64,000 bases of DNA from Hydrogenovibrio sp. 3SP14C1 (GTDB lineage: Bacteria; Pseudomonadota; Gammaproteobacteria; Thiomicrospirales; Thiomicrospiraceae). A program made the translations under genes and the position numbers. Positions 18,642-28,943 of this stretch are shown piece by piece. Within the stretch, counting starts at the first letter, position 1. Each line of letters starts with the position of its first letter. The notes under the pieces were generated by a model that was not told where the DNA came from, searched no databases, and saw nothing but the letters and a program-made list of their open reading frames with translations. Location: positions 108,914 to 172,913 of the forward strand of contig NZ_JARTLM010000006.1 in assembly GCF_029625905.1 (NCBI RefSeq), given 5' to 3'.

Positions 18642-19799
18642 TTATAAGCCTGCATCCGCTTTTAATGCCGCGGCTTTATCTGTTTTTTCCCAGGTAAATT
18701 CAGGGAGTTCTCGACCGAAATGACCATAGGAGGCGGTTTTTTGATAAATCGGGCGATAAAGGTCCAGCATCGCGATTAAGCCTTTCGGGCGCAAATCAAA
18801 GTGGTCGCGCACCAGCTTTTCAATTAATGAAACGGCTACCTTTTCAGTGCCGAATGTCTCAATGCTGATGGAGGTCGGTTCTGCGACCCCAATGGCATAA
18901 GAGATCTGAATTTCGCATTTGTCTGCGAGTCCCGCTGCCACAATGTTTTTCGCGACATAACGCCCGGCATAAGCGGCAGAGCGGTCGACCTTGGAAGGAT
19001 CTTTTCCGGAAAACGCGCCACCGCCATGGCGCGCCATACCACCATAGGTGTCGACAATGATTTTGCGCCCTGTTAACCCGGCATCTCCAACCGGTCCGCC
19101 AATCACAAAACGACCCGTCGGGTTGATGTGATACTGTGTACCGGAATGTAGCCAGCCTTCTGGTAGAACGGGTTTGATGATTTCTTCCATGACCGCTTCG
19201 TGCAGGTCTTTATTATCGATATCAGGCGAGTGTTGAGTCGACAGTACGACAGCATCCACGCCGACAGGTTGGCCGTCTTCATAGCGTAAAGTAATCTGGC
19301 TTTTTGCATCCGGTCTTAACCAATCTAGTTTGCCTGACTTGCGTAGTTCGGCTTGTTTTTCCATTAAACGATGCGCGAAATAAATCGGCGCAGGCATCAA
19401 TACGTCAGTTTCATTGGAGGCATACCCAAACATCAATCCTTGGTCGCCAGCGCCTTGTTCATGGTCTTCATATTCATCTACGCCTTGCGCAATTTCAGGA
19501 GATTGTTTTCCGATAGAGCTCAGTACAGCGCAAGTTTCGCCATCAAAGCCTAAATCGCCATGGTTATAACCAATGTCATTGACGACTTTTCGCACCAGTT
19601 CTTCCTGATCCACCCAGGCAGAGGTGGTGATTTCCCCGCCCAGCATGACCATGCCGGTTTTTACAAACGTTTCGCACGCCACACGTGCTTTGGGGTCTTG
19701 TTTCATAATCGCATCCAACATGGCGTCGGAAATTTGGTCTGCGATTTTGTCTGGATGGCCTTCGGAAACGGATTCTGAAGTAAATACAGTGGTTGTCAT
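18642..19799 (-). CDS. metK: S-adenosylmethionine synthetase
   Basis: 385 residues from the ATG of [18 protein letters not shown], which has GAGGA about 10 bases upstream. The frame is open further but those codons are leader. The signature hexapeptides [12 protein letters not shown] and [19 protein letters not shown] (key residues GGGAFSGKD) are intact. It makes SAM from methionine and ATP. Confidence 0.97.
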   Translation of the reverse strand: MTTTVFTSESVSEGHPDKIADQISDAMLDAIMKQDPKARVACETFVKTGMVMLGGEITTSAWVDQEELVRKVVNDIGYNHGDLGFDGETCAVLSSIGKQSPEIAQGVDEYEDHEQGAGDQGLMFGYASNETDVLMPAPIYFAHRLMEKQAELRKSGKLDWLRPDAKSQITLRYEDGQPVGVDAVVLSTQHSPDIDNKDLHEAVMEEIIKPVLPEGWLHSGTQYHINPTGRFVIGGPVGDAGLTGRKIIVDTYGGMARHGGGAFSGKDPSKVDRSAAYAGRYVAKNIVAAGLADKCEIQISYAIGVAEPTSISIETFGTEKVAVSLIEKLVRDHFDLRPKGLIAMLDLYRPIYQKTASYGHFGRELPEFTWEKTDKAAALKADAGL

Positions 19800-20118
19800 G
19801 GGGTTCGTGTCCTCAAAGTTTATTAAATACAAAGTTGAGATACGGGATATCAGGCGGGAATACTACAAAGACAGTTCCTCGCTTTAGCCGTACTTTTTAT
19901 GCGCCCGCAAGCTGATGATTCAAATCGGCGCTAGGGCGTCATTTTCTTTAAAAAAGCATTACGATGCAAGTTTTTTATGCATTTAAAAGTGAATGGGTCG
20001 TTAGTAAGACTTATAGAGAAAGGGTTATCACGAAACTGTCACATTGATAAAAATGCATTTTGCTATCATCCAAAATCATTAAACGCTATCAGCGTAGGTT
20101 AACGCTCAACAAAGGTTA
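19800..20118. other. Divergent intergenic region (319 bases)
   Basis: Between metK (leftward) and the EAL-GGDEF gene (rightward). It holds metK's long leader, in which I could not recognise a known SAM or SAH riboswitch. A possible extended -10 promoter (TGCTATCAT, 20061-20069) faces the EAL-GGDEF gene. Confidence 0.4.
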
Positions 20119-21939
20119 ATGGTTAATAAAGGGTTCGTTGTGGAAAAAGTTGTCTTGCCAGCAGAAAAAAGCCAATCATTAAAGAATACTCAGTTGGGGC
20201 GAGAGCTTCAACGGGTGTTTGAATCGCAGGCTATTAGCACGCATTTTCAACCGATTGTTGGCCTGAAAACACGTTCAATTTATGCCTTTGAAGCCTTGAC
20301 TCGCGGGCCTGAAAATTCTGCTTTATATTCCCCGGCCAATTTGTTCAATGTGGCTTCGGAGCATGACTGCCTGCTGGAAATGGATTTGATGGCGCGACGC
20401 GTTTCCATTAAAAACTTTATGAAAACAATCTCCACTCACCAGAATCAGGCCAAGCTGTTTTTAAATATTTCTGTCAGTTCTCTAATGAATACGGAACACC
20501 GCACCGGGTTAACGCTTGATTGTTTACAGTACTATGGTCTGAATATTCGTCAAGTCGTCATTGAAATTACCGAGTTGCAGCCAGTGGAGGACAGTGGTCT
20601 ATTCTTAAATGCGATTAAACATTACCGCAAGATGGGGTTTAAGGTCGCAATCGACGATTTGGGGTCTGGCTACAATGGCTTGAAATTATGGTCGGAAGTT
20701 AAACCCGATTTTGTCAAAATTGATAAGCACTTTATTGCCAATATCGACAAGCAAGCCGATAAATACCGTTTTATGGAAACCATCCTGACGCTGGCCAAAA
20801 GCTTAGGCACCAAAATCATTGCCGAAGGCGTTGAAACAGAAGCGGAGCTACAGATTTTAGAAAAGCTCGGTGTCGACTTTGTGCAAGGGTTTTTGTTGAA
20901 AAGACCGTCTCCTTCAACCGCGCTCACGTTGGATTACCAATGGCGTGAATCCATTAAAGATATCGCCAGTCCGAAAGAAACCGTCAAGCTCTTATGCCGA
21001 GAGGCGTTTACGATGTCGCCAGATACTTCAGTGGACGAGGTGACAGAAGAATTATTACACCGTCCCGGTGTAGAGTTTGTTCCGATTGTGGAGGACGGCT
21101 TAGTGCATGGTGTCGTCTGGCGGCAGGAGCTAATTGAGCTCTTGGCCAGTAAGTTTGGCCGTGACTTACATGGGCGTAAGAATATTTCAAAAGTGATGGA
21201 TAAAGCACCGTTGGTTTTTGATTGGAACACTCCATTGGTTGAGGTCAGTCGCGAAATTACTGAAAACGGCTCTTATGACAAAGGCACCTTTATCATTACT
21301 GAAAAAGGACTTTATCAAGGGTATGGTTCTTTTATGGAGCTGCTGCGAGTGATTACCGACTTAAAGATCCGCAGTGCGCAATACGCCAACCCTTTGTCGG
21401 GACTGCCCGGAAATGTGCCTATTCAAAATACCATCCAGGAGTATTTGGATAAGCAATCCGCCTTTGTGGTGATTTATGTCGACGTGGATAATTTTAAGCC
21501 TTATAACGACTGCTATAGCTTCGAACAAGGAGACCAAGTGATCAGTGAATTGGCTAAAGTACTTCAAGACGCAGTCGGACAACAAACTAATTTTATCGGA
21601 CATGTTGGCGGAGATGATTTTGTGGTGGTGACTCCGGTATTGGCATATGAGGAAATTTGCGAGCGTATTTTGACAGGGTTTCAAACCGCCACGGAAAGCT
21701 TTTATACGCAGGAAGACCGCGAGCATGGAGGCATTTATGCAGAAGATCGATCGGGTCAACAAGTTTTCTTTCCTATGATGACACTGTCTCTAGGGGTGTT
21801 GTTGGTTTATCCCGGCGTATTTGACCACACCCAAAAGTTATCGTCTTATGCGACCCGTGCCAAAAAAGGCGCGAAATCGAAAGGTGGGAATACATACTTT
21901 GTGATGGATTCTCGCCAAGTAGCACTATTACGCGCCTAA
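20119..21939 (+). CDS. EAL-CBS-GGDEF c-di-GMP signalling protein
   Basis: 606 residues, cytosolic, no membrane segment. The EAL domain comes first (about 25-270) and looks complete: EALTR, FLNIS, EITE, DDLGSGY, VKIDKHF, EGVE and VQGF are all present, so phosphodiesterase activity is likely. A CBS-pair region follows (about 290-415). The C-terminal GGDEF domain (about 430-590) reads GGDDF, with Glu replaced by Asp in the catalytic loop, so it may be a weak cyclase or a GTP-binding regulatory domain. The CBS pair suggests adenine-nucleotide control. A GTG at 20146 is an alternative start. Confidence 0.9.
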   Translation: MVNKGFVVEKVVLPAEKSQSLKNTQLGRELQRVFESQAISTHFQPIVGLKTRSIYAFEALTRGPENSALYSPANLFNVASEHDCLLEMDLMARRVSIKNFMKTISTHQNQAKLFLNISVSSLMNTEHRTGLTLDCLQYYGLNIRQVVIEITELQPVEDSGLFLNAIKHYRKMGFKVAIDDLGSGYNGLKLWSEVKPDFVKIDKHFIANIDKQADKYRFMETILTLAKSLGTKIIAEGVETEAELQILEKLGVDFVQGFLLKRPSPSTALTLDYQWRESIKDIASPKETVKLLCREAFTMSPDTSVDEVTEELLHRPGVEFVPIVEDGLVHGVVWRQELIELLASKFGRDLHGRKNISKVMDKAPLVFDWNTPLVEVSREITENGSYDKGTFIITEKGLYQGYGSFMELLRVITDLKIRSAQYANPLSGLPGNVPIQNTIQEYLDKQSAFVVIYVDVDNFKPYNDCYSFEQGDQVISELAKVLQDAVGQQTNFIGHVGGDDFVVVTPVLAYEEICERILTGFQTATESFYTQEDREHGGIYAEDRSGQQVFFPMMTLSLGVLLVYPGVFDHTQKLSSYATRAKKGAKSKGGNTYFVMDSRQVALLRA

Positions 21940-22090
21940 CTTTCATCTTCTCCATCGACTCATTTTGATTTAAAATACATAAAAATTAATAGTAACAAAG
22001 ACTTGCTGCCTATGCGCTTGAATGATATTGCTTGCATATCTTCAGAAGTCATGTAAACTTAGCGGCTTTTTTAAAAACAGGTACGAAAGT

Positions 22091-22606
22091 ATGTCGACCG
22101 CAGAAACAGGAAGTAACACTCCTTTAGTGGGTGTGATTATGGGGTCCAAGTCAGATTGGCCAACCATGGAAAAAGCCGTTGAAATGCTTGAAGAATTCGG
22201 CGTCCCTTACGAGGTAAAAGTTGTCTCTGCTCACCGTACACCCGATTTAATGTTCGAGTATGCGGCAGAAGCGGAAGCGCGTGGCTTACAAGTTATTATC
22301 GCGGGTGCAGGAGGTGCGGCGCACTTACCCGGTATGGTTGCGGCTAAAACCATCGTGCCTGTTTTAGGGGTGCCTGTTCAATCTCGTGCCCTCAGTGGTC
22401 AAGACTCTTTATTATCGATTGTGCAAATGCCAGGCGGTATTCCGGTTGGAACCCTTGCAATTGGTGAAGCCGGAGCGAAAAATGCGGGCATTATGGCGGC
22501 ACAAATCGTGGGGAATCAAAACACAACGGTTCGTGAAAAAGTCAAAGCATTTCGAGACGCACAAACCCAGTTTGTTTTAGATAACCCAGATCCAACCATC
22601 CCTTAA
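22091..22606 (+). CDS. purE: N5-CAIR mutase PurE
   Basis: 171 residues from ATG 22091; the frame opens at 22022, but the family N-terminus ([14 protein letters not shown]) fits the later start. Key motifs are SAHRTPD and [11 protein letters not shown]. It converts N5-carboxyaminoimidazole ribonucleotide to CAIR and partners PurK just downstream. Confidence 0.95.
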   Translation: MSTAETGSNTPLVGVIMGSKSDWPTMEKAVEMLEEFGVPYEVKVVSAHRTPDLMFEYAAEAEARGLQVIIAGAGGAAHLPGMVAAKTIVPVLGVPVQSRALSGQDSLLSIVQMPGGIPVGTLAIGEAGAKNAGIMAAQIVGNQNTTVREKVKAFRDAQTQFVLDNPDPTIP

Positions 22607-22722
22607 AAGATTAATTTCAATCTCGCAAAACTTTTAACGTAAAATATTCATTTTAGAATGAATCGGTCGACATCGTCGGCCGAGCTTCATACAGAATTCA
22701 GAACTTCAGCTTGAGGAATGTT

Positions 22723-23832
22723 ATGACCCCAGTGACAAAAAAGATTGGTGTTTTAGGTGCCGGCCAACTTGGTCGCATGTTGGCGATTGCCGGATATCCA
22801 TTAGGACAAAAGTTTGGATTTTTAGGCACCAGTCATGAAGAACCTTCCGCGTTATTGGGGCATATGTACACGGAAAAGGATGATGCATCATCCTTGTCGG
22901 AGTTGATTGAGTTTGCCGATGTGATGACTTATGAAAGTGAAAACACGTCGGTGGAGCTGGTTCGAAAAATTGCCGAAACAACGCCTGTCTTTCCGGCTGA
23001 AAAGTCTTTGTATTATTCTCAGCATCGTGGGCGTGAAAAAGGAATGTTTGATTCTTTGAATATACCTTGCGCGCCTTATCAAGTGGTGGATTCATTAGAG
23101 AGTTTGACACAAGCGGTGGATGAAATTGGCTTGCCAGCCGTTTTAAAAACCACGACAGAAGGGTACGATGGTAAAGGCCAGTTTGTCATCAAAGAAGCCG
23201 ATCAAATTGACCAGGCCTGGAAGGAAATTGGCGGTCGAGAATTGGTTTTGGAAGGTTTTGTGGATTTTAGCCGTGAGCTATCGATTGTTGCGGTTCGCAA
23301 TGCCGATAATGAGCATGTCTATTATCCTCTGGTCCAGAATGTCCATCACGAAGGCATTTTGCGTTACACCATTGCGCCGGCACGTCAGGTTTCTGAAGAC
23401 GTTCAACATCAAGCAGAGCAATATATGCAGGCCTTGTTGGACGAACTGGATCATGTTGGTGTGTTAACGCTCGAGTTGTTTGAAACGGTTGATGGTTTGG
23501 TGGCAAATGAAATGGCGCCTCGTGTGCACAACTCTGGGCACTGGACAATTGAAGGCGCGCTGACCAGTCAGTTTGAAAATCATATTCGAGCGATTACCGG
23601 CTTGCCATTAGGAGATACCGCACCGCGCCAGGAAATTGCTGCAATGGTCAATATTATCGGTGAAACCGGTCCTGTGCATGACGTCTTGAAGATGCCAAAT
23701 GCCTTTTTACATTTGTATGATAAAGCGGAAAGAGCCGGCCGTAAATTAGGCCATATTAACGTCGTCGCCAAAAATGAAGATGAGCTTTACCAGCAAATCA
23801 ATCAGCTAAGTGCTTTTTTGCCTAAAGTGTAA
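22723..23832 (+). CDS. purK: N5-CAIR synthetase PurK
   Basis: 369 residues from ATG 22723, which has GAGGA 7 bases upstream; an in-frame ATG 12 bases earlier is less well placed. ATP-grasp enzyme: GVLGAGQLGRM at the N-terminus, KTTTEGYDGKGQ near residue 145, and NEMAPRVHNSGHWT. It makes N5-CAIR from AIR, ATP and bicarbonate. The palindrome CCAGGCCTGG at 23211-23220 encodes the Q-A-W of DQAWKE. Confidence 0.95.
   Translation: MTPVTKKIGVLGAGQLGRMLAIAGYPLGQKFGFLGTSHEEPSALLGHMYTEKDDASSLSELIEFADVMTYESENTSVELVRKIAETTPVFPAEKSLYYSQHRGREKGMFDSLNIPCAPYQVVDSLESLTQAVDEIGLPAVLKTTTEGYDGKGQFVIKEADQIDQAWKEIGGRELVLEGFVDFSRELSIVAVRNADNEHVYYPLVQNVHHEGILRYTIAPARQVSEDVQHQAEQYMQALLDELDHVGVLTLELFETVDGLVANEMAPRVHNSGHWTIEGALTSQFENHIRAITGLPLGDTAPRQEIAAMVNIIGETGPVHDVLKMPNAFLHLYDKAERAGRKLGHINVVAKNEDELYQQINQLSAFLPKV
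23211..23220. repeat. CCAGGCCTGG palindrome in purK
   Basis: Exact copy in coding sequence, context TTGACCAGGCCTGGAAGG. Confidence 0.9.
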
Positions 23833-25305
23833 TCAATCGCCGTTACTGGCGTAACTTAACAGCTGGCTCATGACCAAAGCCAGGTCGGAAGGAATGACAC
23901 CGGCTTGGCTTTTTTGATTGGCCAGTGTGTCACCGCTATGCGCGTGTAAAGAAACCCCTAGGCAAGCCGCCGCATACAAGTCCATGCCTTGTGCAACTAG
24001 GCTGGTGATAGCGCCCGTCAAAACATCCCCCATACCTCCTACAGCCATGCCAGCATTGCCTGCAGTGCACAATTCCATTTGGTTGCCATCGTAAACTAAG
24101 GTGCCATTACCTTTTAAAACAATCACCCCTCCATATTTTTGATGCAGCTTTTTAATGGCTTCAATGCGATTGCTTTGAACGGCTTCCGTGCTGATACCCA
24201 GTAATCTGCCCGCTTCTCCCGGGTGTGGAGTGAGAATCCAATTGGCTTGTTTCTGGGGGTGTTGTGCCAAAAGATTGAGCGCATCGGCATCTAGCACCTT
24301 GGGCAAATTTTTGAGTAGTGTTTCGTTGAAACGATCAATCGCCCAAGCGTCTTGGTCCAACCCCGGGCCGATGCCGATGACTTTAGCCGAGTCAGCTTGC
24401 TGTTCAAACTCGGCTTGGGTGTAGGTCATGAGTTCAGGCTGTGATTGAGTCAGTGCCGTCACATGGTCAGGCTGTGTGATAATTTTAACCAGGCCTGCCC
24501 CAGTGGTTAACGCCGCTAAACTCGCCAATTGAATTGCACCCATCATATGAAGGTTTCCACCAATCAATAAAAGGGTGCCTCGAGAGCCTTTGTGACTAGA
24601 AGGATGCATTTGAGGCAGTTGATTCAACCAGTGTTTGAGAGGGTGGTTTTCAGCAACGGCTGCTTGCCTGTTATAGCTGCTCTGGCTTAAAAACAAAGGG
24701 CTATAATGGATTTTGCCTGCTGTTTCCGGGCCTAAGTAAGTGTAAAGCCCCGGTTTGTGAGTGATAAAAGTACAGGTGTGGCTGGCGCGAATTGCCGTGC
24801 CCAAAATATTACCGGTATCCGCTTGTAACCCACTGGGGATATCGAGTGCCAGAATAGGCGTATGGGTATCGTTTAAGGTTTCAAAAACCTTGGCGTATTC
24901 TCCCGTCACGGGTTGGTTCAGACCGGTCCCAAAAACAGCATCGACAATCGTATCGGCATTTTCAAGCAGTGTTGCATTGAAGGGTTCTGGAGAGAGTCCG
25001 AGCGCCAGACATTCCTGTAAACAGGTGCTGGCATCGCCTTTGATTTTATCCTGCGCGCCCAATAATGCAATCGACACTTCGCAGCCACCAATATGAGCAT
25101 ATTGCGCCAACGCAAATCCATCACCACCATTGTTGCCAGTGCCGCAGACAATTAACAAATGTTGGGCATCCGGGTAGCATTGTCTTAGTGTCTGATAACT
25201 GAAATAAGCCGCGCGTTTCATCAAAAGGAGTCCTGGAATGTTTTGCTTGTCAATCGCAAAACGTTCAATGGCTTGAGTGCTATCAGTGGTGTACAGCTGC
25301 ATCAT
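23833..25305 (-). CDS. nnr: Bifunctional NAD(P)H-hydrate epimerase/dehydratase
   Basis: 490 residues. The N-terminal half is the YjeF epimerase domain (GTGNNGGDGFALAQ near residue 54, AVFGTGLNQP, ALDIPSG); the C-terminal half is the ribokinase-like ADP-dependent dehydratase (LTPHPGEAGRLLG and NAGMAVGGMGDVLTGA). It repairs damaged hydrated NAD(P)H. Converges with purK: the two genes abut with no intergenic base (stop at 23832, stop at 23833). A one-mismatch CCAGGCCTGC lies inside at 24489-24498. Confidence 0.95.
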   Translation of the reverse strand: MMQLYTTDSTQAIERFAIDKQNIPGLLLMKRAAYFSYQTLRQCYPDAQHLLIVCGTGNNGGDGFALAQYAHIGGCEVSIALLGAQDKIKGDASTCLQECLALGLSPEPFNATLLENADTIVDAVFGTGLNQPVTGEYAKVFETLNDTHTPILALDIPSGLQADTGNILGTAIRASHTCTFITHKPGLYTYLGPETAGKIHYSPLFLSQSSYNRQAAVAENHPLKHWLNQLPQMHPSSHKGSRGTLLLIGGNLHMMGAIQLASLAALTTGAGLVKIITQPDHVTALTQSQPELMTYTQAEFEQQADSAKVIGIGPGLDQDAWAIDRFNETLLKNLPKVLDADALNLLAQHPQKQANWILTPHPGEAGRLLGISTEAVQSNRIEAIKKLHQKYGGVIVLKGNGTLVYDGNQMELCTAGNAGMAVGGMGDVLTGAITSLVAQGMDLYAAACLGVSLHAHSGDTLANQKSQAGVIPSDLALVMSQLLSYASNGD

Positions 25306-25335
25306 GACAAGTCCTTTTGATGAAAAGCTAAAACA

Positions 25336-26103
25336 TTAAACGAACCAAATTAATAAGATGATCCCAAACACTATACGATATATCCCAAACGCATTGAAAG
25401 TAAAGGCTTGCAAGAATTTAATAAAGACTTTGATCGTCAGCCAAGCAGCAATAAAGGCCATTAAAAAGCCGACCATTAAGGGGGTCCAGCTCGTACTGGC
25501 GAAGTCTTCATAGTGTTTGATCAAATCTAACCCTGAAGCCGCCATTAAGACAGGTAAGGCCAGCAAGAATGAAAATTCAGCGGCGGTTTTTCGGTCTAAG
25601 CCCATCATGACCCCACCGACAATCGAAGCGCCCGCGCGGCTGGTGCCGGGAATCAAGGCAAATACCTGAATAATTCCAATCCATAATGCTTGTTTTAGCG
25701 TTAAGTCTTCAATGTCTTTTGTTCGGTGTGTACCGTCAACATACAGTCTTTCAACAATCAGGAATATCACCCCACCAATAATGAATAACCAGGCCACGGT
25801 TTCAATAGTAAAAAACGCTTTGACCGTATCTTGAAAGATAAACCCGATTGCTGCGATAGGCAAAAAAGCAATCAGTACATTGTTCCAGAGCCGAAGGTGT
25901 TGCAGTGAAAATTTCTCTTTGTAGTGAGAAAAAATCGCCAAGATTGCAGCGACCTGAATAATCACTTCAAAGGCGGTGTTTTGTTTCGTCTGTTCGATTC
26001 CAAGCCAGTCACTGACCACAATCAAATGTCCAGTGGAGGAGATGGGTAAAAACTCAGTAAGTCCTTCGATAATGCCTAATATAGCGGCCTGAAATATTTC
26101 CAT
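25336..26103 (-). CDS. uppP: Undecaprenyl-diphosphatase UppP/BacA
   Basis: 255 residues, polytopic membrane protein. The two catalytic motifs are at the N-terminus ([15 protein letters not shown], residues 14-28) and in the middle ([10 protein letters not shown]). It recycles the lipid carrier for peptidoglycan synthesis. Shares a strand with the methyltransferase 13 bases upstream. Confidence 0.96.
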   Translation of the reverse strand: MEIFQAAILGIIEGLTEFLPISSTGHLIVVSDWLGIEQTKQNTAFEVIIQVAAILAIFSHYKEKFSLQHLRLWNNVLIAFLPIAAIGFIFQDTVKAFFTIETVAWLFIIGGVIFLIVERLYVDGTHRTKDIEDLTLKQALWIGIIQVFALIPGTSRAGASIVGGVMMGLDRKTAAEFSFLLALPVLMAASGLDLIKHYEDFASTSWTPLMVGFLMAFIAAWLTIKVFIKFLQAFTFNAFGIYRIVFGIILLIWFV

Positions 26104-26116
26104 GGAAAGAAAATCC

Positions 26117-27304
26117 TTAAAGTTGGTGGCGTAAGTCGCGTAATTTAAATCCGATTAATGAAAGATCAACCTCTTTGGTTAAGGCGATGACCTTGAAGCT
26201 CTCACCCATTTCATCGGGTAAGGTCAAGGTTTTGATTTGCTGGGCAATTTTCAGCGATTCGGTAATGTCCGCTGTCGGGTCGCCAGACATTTCCAATAAC
26301 CCACTGCTCATCAAAAAGTGCGCTTGTGTGGTATAGCCTGAAATTTTAAACCCCGTGTCAAAGCCTGATTCCGCCACACTGGTAAAATCCACATGCGCGG
26401 TAATGTCCTGTAACCCTGGGTAAAAGAAAGGATCTCCATGCGCTCGGTGTTGGTAATGACAGCGGAGCGAGCCCATGTGACGGGAAGGTTGATAATATTC
26501 TTTGCGACTGTAGCCGTAATCAATCAGAAGCACCGCTCCTTGGCTGAGAAAATCAGCAAGGGATTGTAACCAAGGGTGAATGTTTAAATTGATTTCCGTT
26601 TCATAGCCACGTGATGGCGGCGGGGTGCCAATGAGTTTTAAAATGGCATTGCTTGCTTTCTGAAGAGTCGAATCGGTAATAGGGTGATAGTCCCATTCAA
26701 ATCGTTGTTTATCTTCATTGTAAGCAACATAGCCACGCAGGCATTGTTCTTCTTCCAGTCGAAGCCTTTCAACCGGCATAGCATCCAAAACTTCATTCGC
26801 CAAGATTACGCCTTGCAGAGGGTCCTTAGGTAATTGATCTAGCCAAACAACTTTATTGAATAATGCTTCCGGTAATGCCTGAAGGGTTTCTTGTTGTCGA
26901 ACTCTTAAATCTGCACTGAGTTCGACAATGTAGTAATGCTCAATCGGTTGGTTGATGGCTTCCAGCTCCAGCAAAATGTCTTTTGCCATGGTGCCTTTCC
27001 CGGCACCGAATTCAATCACATTCGGTTTTTCTAAAGTTTCAAGCACCTGCGCGGCTTGACGGGCCAAGCAACGTGAAAAAATAGGGGAGATTTCCGGCGC
27101 GGTAATAAAATCACCTTGTTGTCCGATCTTTGGCAAGCCGCTGGCATAATATCCTAGCCCGGGGGTGTAAAGCGCCATTTCCATAAAGCGAGGAAACGGC
27201 ATCATGCCGTGACGTTTAAGCATTTGACGGATTTTTTGCTGTAAAGAAAGACTTTTTTGTTGCGCTTCTTCAGAAGGGAGGGGGAGTTGTTGATTTGGTT
27301 TCAT
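26117..27304 (-). CDS. MidA/NDUFAF7-family SAM-dependent methyltransferase
   Basis: 395 residues. Motifs are [21 protein letters not shown] near the N-terminus, the SAM-binding [14 protein letters not shown] near residue 98, [13 protein letters not shown] and [13 protein letters not shown]. Mitochondrial homologue NDUFAF7 methylates an arginine of a complex I subunit. The bacterial substrate is unknown. Confidence 0.88.
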   Translation of the reverse strand: MKPNQQLPLPSEEAQQKSLSLQQKIRQMLKRHGMMPFPRFMEMALYTPGLGYYASGLPKIGQQGDFITAPEISPIFSRCLARQAAQVLETLEKPNVIEFGAGKGTMAKDILLELEAINQPIEHYYIVELSADLRVRQQETLQALPEALFNKVVWLDQLPKDPLQGVILANEVLDAMPVERLRLEEEQCLRGYVAYNEDKQRFEWDYHPITDSTLQKASNAILKLIGTPPPSRGYETEINLNIHPWLQSLADFLSQGAVLLIDYGYSRKEYYQPSRHMGSLRCHYQHRAHGDPFFYPGLQDITAHVDFTSVAESGFDTGFKISGYTTQAHFLMSSGLLEMSGDPTADITESLKIAQQIKTLTLPDEMGESFKVIALTKEVDLSLIGFKLRDLRHQL

Positions 27305-27383
27305 GGTGATCAGTCTAGCGTTTAATTTAATTAAAATCTCAAAACATTATATTATAGTATGAATCAAATAACTGGTTGGTATT

Positions 27384-27399
27384 TGGCAGTCTTTTTGCT
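27384..27399 (+). promoter_or_regulatory. Sigma-54 promoter of the FliG-C-like pair
   Basis: TTGGCAGTCTTTTTGCT with GG at 27385-27386 and GC at 27397-27398, separated by exactly 10 bases, matching TGGCAC-N5-TTGCW at nearly every position. The start site would be near 27410, 37 bases before the ATG. Confidence 0.8.
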
Positions 27400-27446
27400 T
27401 TAATCTTTACTTAAGAGTGCTTACCCGATTTTTAAGGCAGGACAAC

Positions 27447-27911
27447 ATGAAGTTAGGAATCAAAAAGGTTCAAGAAAATGAATGGTTAATCCATATCGGT
27501 TATGCATCGATCAAAATGGATCGTTTTTCGGTTGAGCTGTTGAATATTACATTAGAACATTTGATTGCGTTAGAACATGGCGAATCGCATTCTGTGTTGA
27601 ATAGTTACACCCAGTTGGCATGCAAAATTAAAGAATTGGAACCTGCGGGCATTCAATTGTTGGTGCGCTCCATTGATAATCAAGACTTGTTAAAGTTGAT
27701 GCAGGTTGCAAATGATGACAGTTTGACGCAAATGGTGGTCGAGAATGTGGGCGGTATTTTGGCCAAACAGCTTAATTCGGATCTTGAAAAGTCGATTATG
27801 CCGACAGAGTCAGATGCTAAAGCCGCAATCAAACGAGTTGTTGTGAAAATGTTTGAACTTGAATCGCAAGGTAAAATCGAATTTATGGACGAAATGACGC
27901 AATATATTTGA
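27447..27911 (+). CDS. Stand-alone FliG C-terminal-like protein 1
   Basis: 154 residues from ATG 27447; an in-frame ATG at 27417 is possible. The last 80 residues (LLKLMQVANDDSLTQMV, then KQLNSDLEK and AAIKRVVVKMFELESQGKI) follow the FliG-C pattern in which a helix bundle is followed by a bipartite linker and VxxxLEExGKI. The N-terminal 65 residues are unassigned. The usual FliG torque charges are not evident. Paired with a second FliG-C-like gene 33 bases on and driven by a sigma-54 promoter, so a flagellar or motility-adaptor role is inferred. Confidence 0.6.
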   Translation: MKLGIKKVQENEWLIHIGYASIKMDRFSVELLNITLEHLIALEHGESHSVLNSYTQLACKIKELEPAGIQLLVRSIDNQDLLKLMQVANDDSLTQMVVENVGGILAKQLNSDLEKSIMPTESDAKAAIKRVVVKMFELESQGKIEFMDEMTQYI

Positions 27912-27944
27912 TTGGTGTCATAAATTAACGGATTAGGATCACAG

Positions 27945-28409
27945 ATGGAAATTACCGCTAAACGAGACAATGATGGCCTCTATATTCTTGAAACAGGACC
28001 GGTTTTTTTTGAACTGCCGGAAGATGCGTTAGAAACCTTGCAAAAGGTAGTCAGCCAGCGTTTAGGGCAAGCAACGTCTTCTAGCGCCGAAAGCTTGAAC
28101 CGAAAAGTGGCCACCTATCGTAATTTGGCGACAAAAATGATTACGGTGGATGATCGTATTTTACAAAGCTTTTTGCCGCAAGCCACGCCTGAGCAGTTGG
28201 TGACATTGGTGCGTTTGGCAGAGGGCGAGCGATTGTTTCATAAAATCATGCGTAACATGTCGCGCCAAAATGGTCAGCAATTCCAGCAAGACTATCAAGA
28301 TCTGAATAAAATTACCGAACATCAAGCCTGTTTGTACATGGAACAAATTGTTCCGTTGATTAAAAAGGCGGCGCAGGAACAAAAAGAGATGGCTGGTCAA
28401 TCAAGTTAA
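27945..28409 (+). CDS. Stand-alone FliG C-terminal-like protein 2
   Basis: 154 residues. The C-terminal 100 residues resemble FliG-C: VDDRILQSFLPQATPEQLVTLVRLAEG, then LFHKIMRNMSRQNGQQFQQDY and EHQACLYMEQIVPLIKKAAQE (key residues D-D-R-I-Q, K-I-NMS, and the final helix). FliG proper has the same order with RAA after NMS. No FliG N or middle domain is present, and no fli operon is adjacent. It could bind FliM or another FliG-like protein without bearing MotA contacts. The name is by eye. Confidence 0.62.
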   Translation: MEITAKRDNDGLYILETGPVFFELPEDALETLQKVVSQRLGQATSSSAESLNRKVATYRNLATKMITVDDRILQSFLPQATPEQLVTLVRLAEGERLFHKIMRNMSRQNGQQFQQDYQDLNKITEHQACLYMEQIVPLIKKAAQEQKEMAGQSS

Positions 28410-28441
28410 ATTGATTGCTTATAAAATGAGAATATTGTTAG

Positions 28442-28466
28442 AAACGACCAAGCCTGGTCGTTTTTT
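28442..28466. terminator. CCAAGCCTGG-core bidirectional terminator
   Basis: AAACGACCAAGCCTGGTCGT then T run, one mismatch from the common palindrome; placed between converging FliG-like and folB genes. Confidence 0.85.
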
Positions 28467-28479
28467 GTTTTAACGGCTT

Positions 28480-28842
28480 TCAAGAACGAGAACGGATAAT
28501 TTTTAGCCCAACAGTTTCCGCTTCAACCACCGCATTGGGCTTTTTCAAAGTCAGTTCAATTTGTTGCACCGCTTGATGGTGTTTAAAAATATGTTCACAA
28601 GTAACTTCTGCCAAGCTTTCAATCAATTCATAACGACTGTTTTCCACCAATTGAATGATTTCATCGGCAATGGTTTTATAATTCACGGTGTCGTTAATGT
28701 CATCCGACTGAGCAGAAGCTCGAAGATCGGTGAATAAAGACAAATCAAAAATCAAAGGCTGTTTGAATTGCTTTTCCCAGTCGTAAACGCCGATGACGGC
28801 GTTGATTTTCAACCCTTGAATGAAAATGATGTCCAGTGCCAT
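28480..28842 (-). CDS. folB: Dihydroneopterin aldolase
   Basis: 120 residues from ATG 28842, which has GAGAA upstream; the upstream open frame is non-coding promoter sequence. Family pattern: the opening strand D-I-I-F-I-Q-G-L, then GVYDWEKQFKQPLIFDL, VNYKTIADEI, ELIESLAEV and LKKPNAV. It cleaves dihydroneopterin in folate synthesis and is divergent from plsY, the common gammaproteobacterial arrangement. Confidence 0.94.
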   Translation of the reverse strand: MALDIIFIQGLKINAVIGVYDWEKQFKQPLIFDLSLFTDLRASAQSDDINDTVNYKTIADEIIQLVENSRYELIESLAEVTCEHIFKHHQAVQQIELTLKKPNAVVEAETVGLKIIRSRS

Positions 28843-28943
28843 AAAGTTCTCTTGTGCTTGTAATAAAGGAATTAAGTACGAAATTATCGCACATTCCGCT
28901 AGAATAACGCTCCAAGTTTTTAAGATAAATAAAGGGACCATCG

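Noticed and set aside
19800-20118. SAM or SAH riboswitch upstream of metK
   Set aside because: No recognisable conserved core or pairing on either strand.
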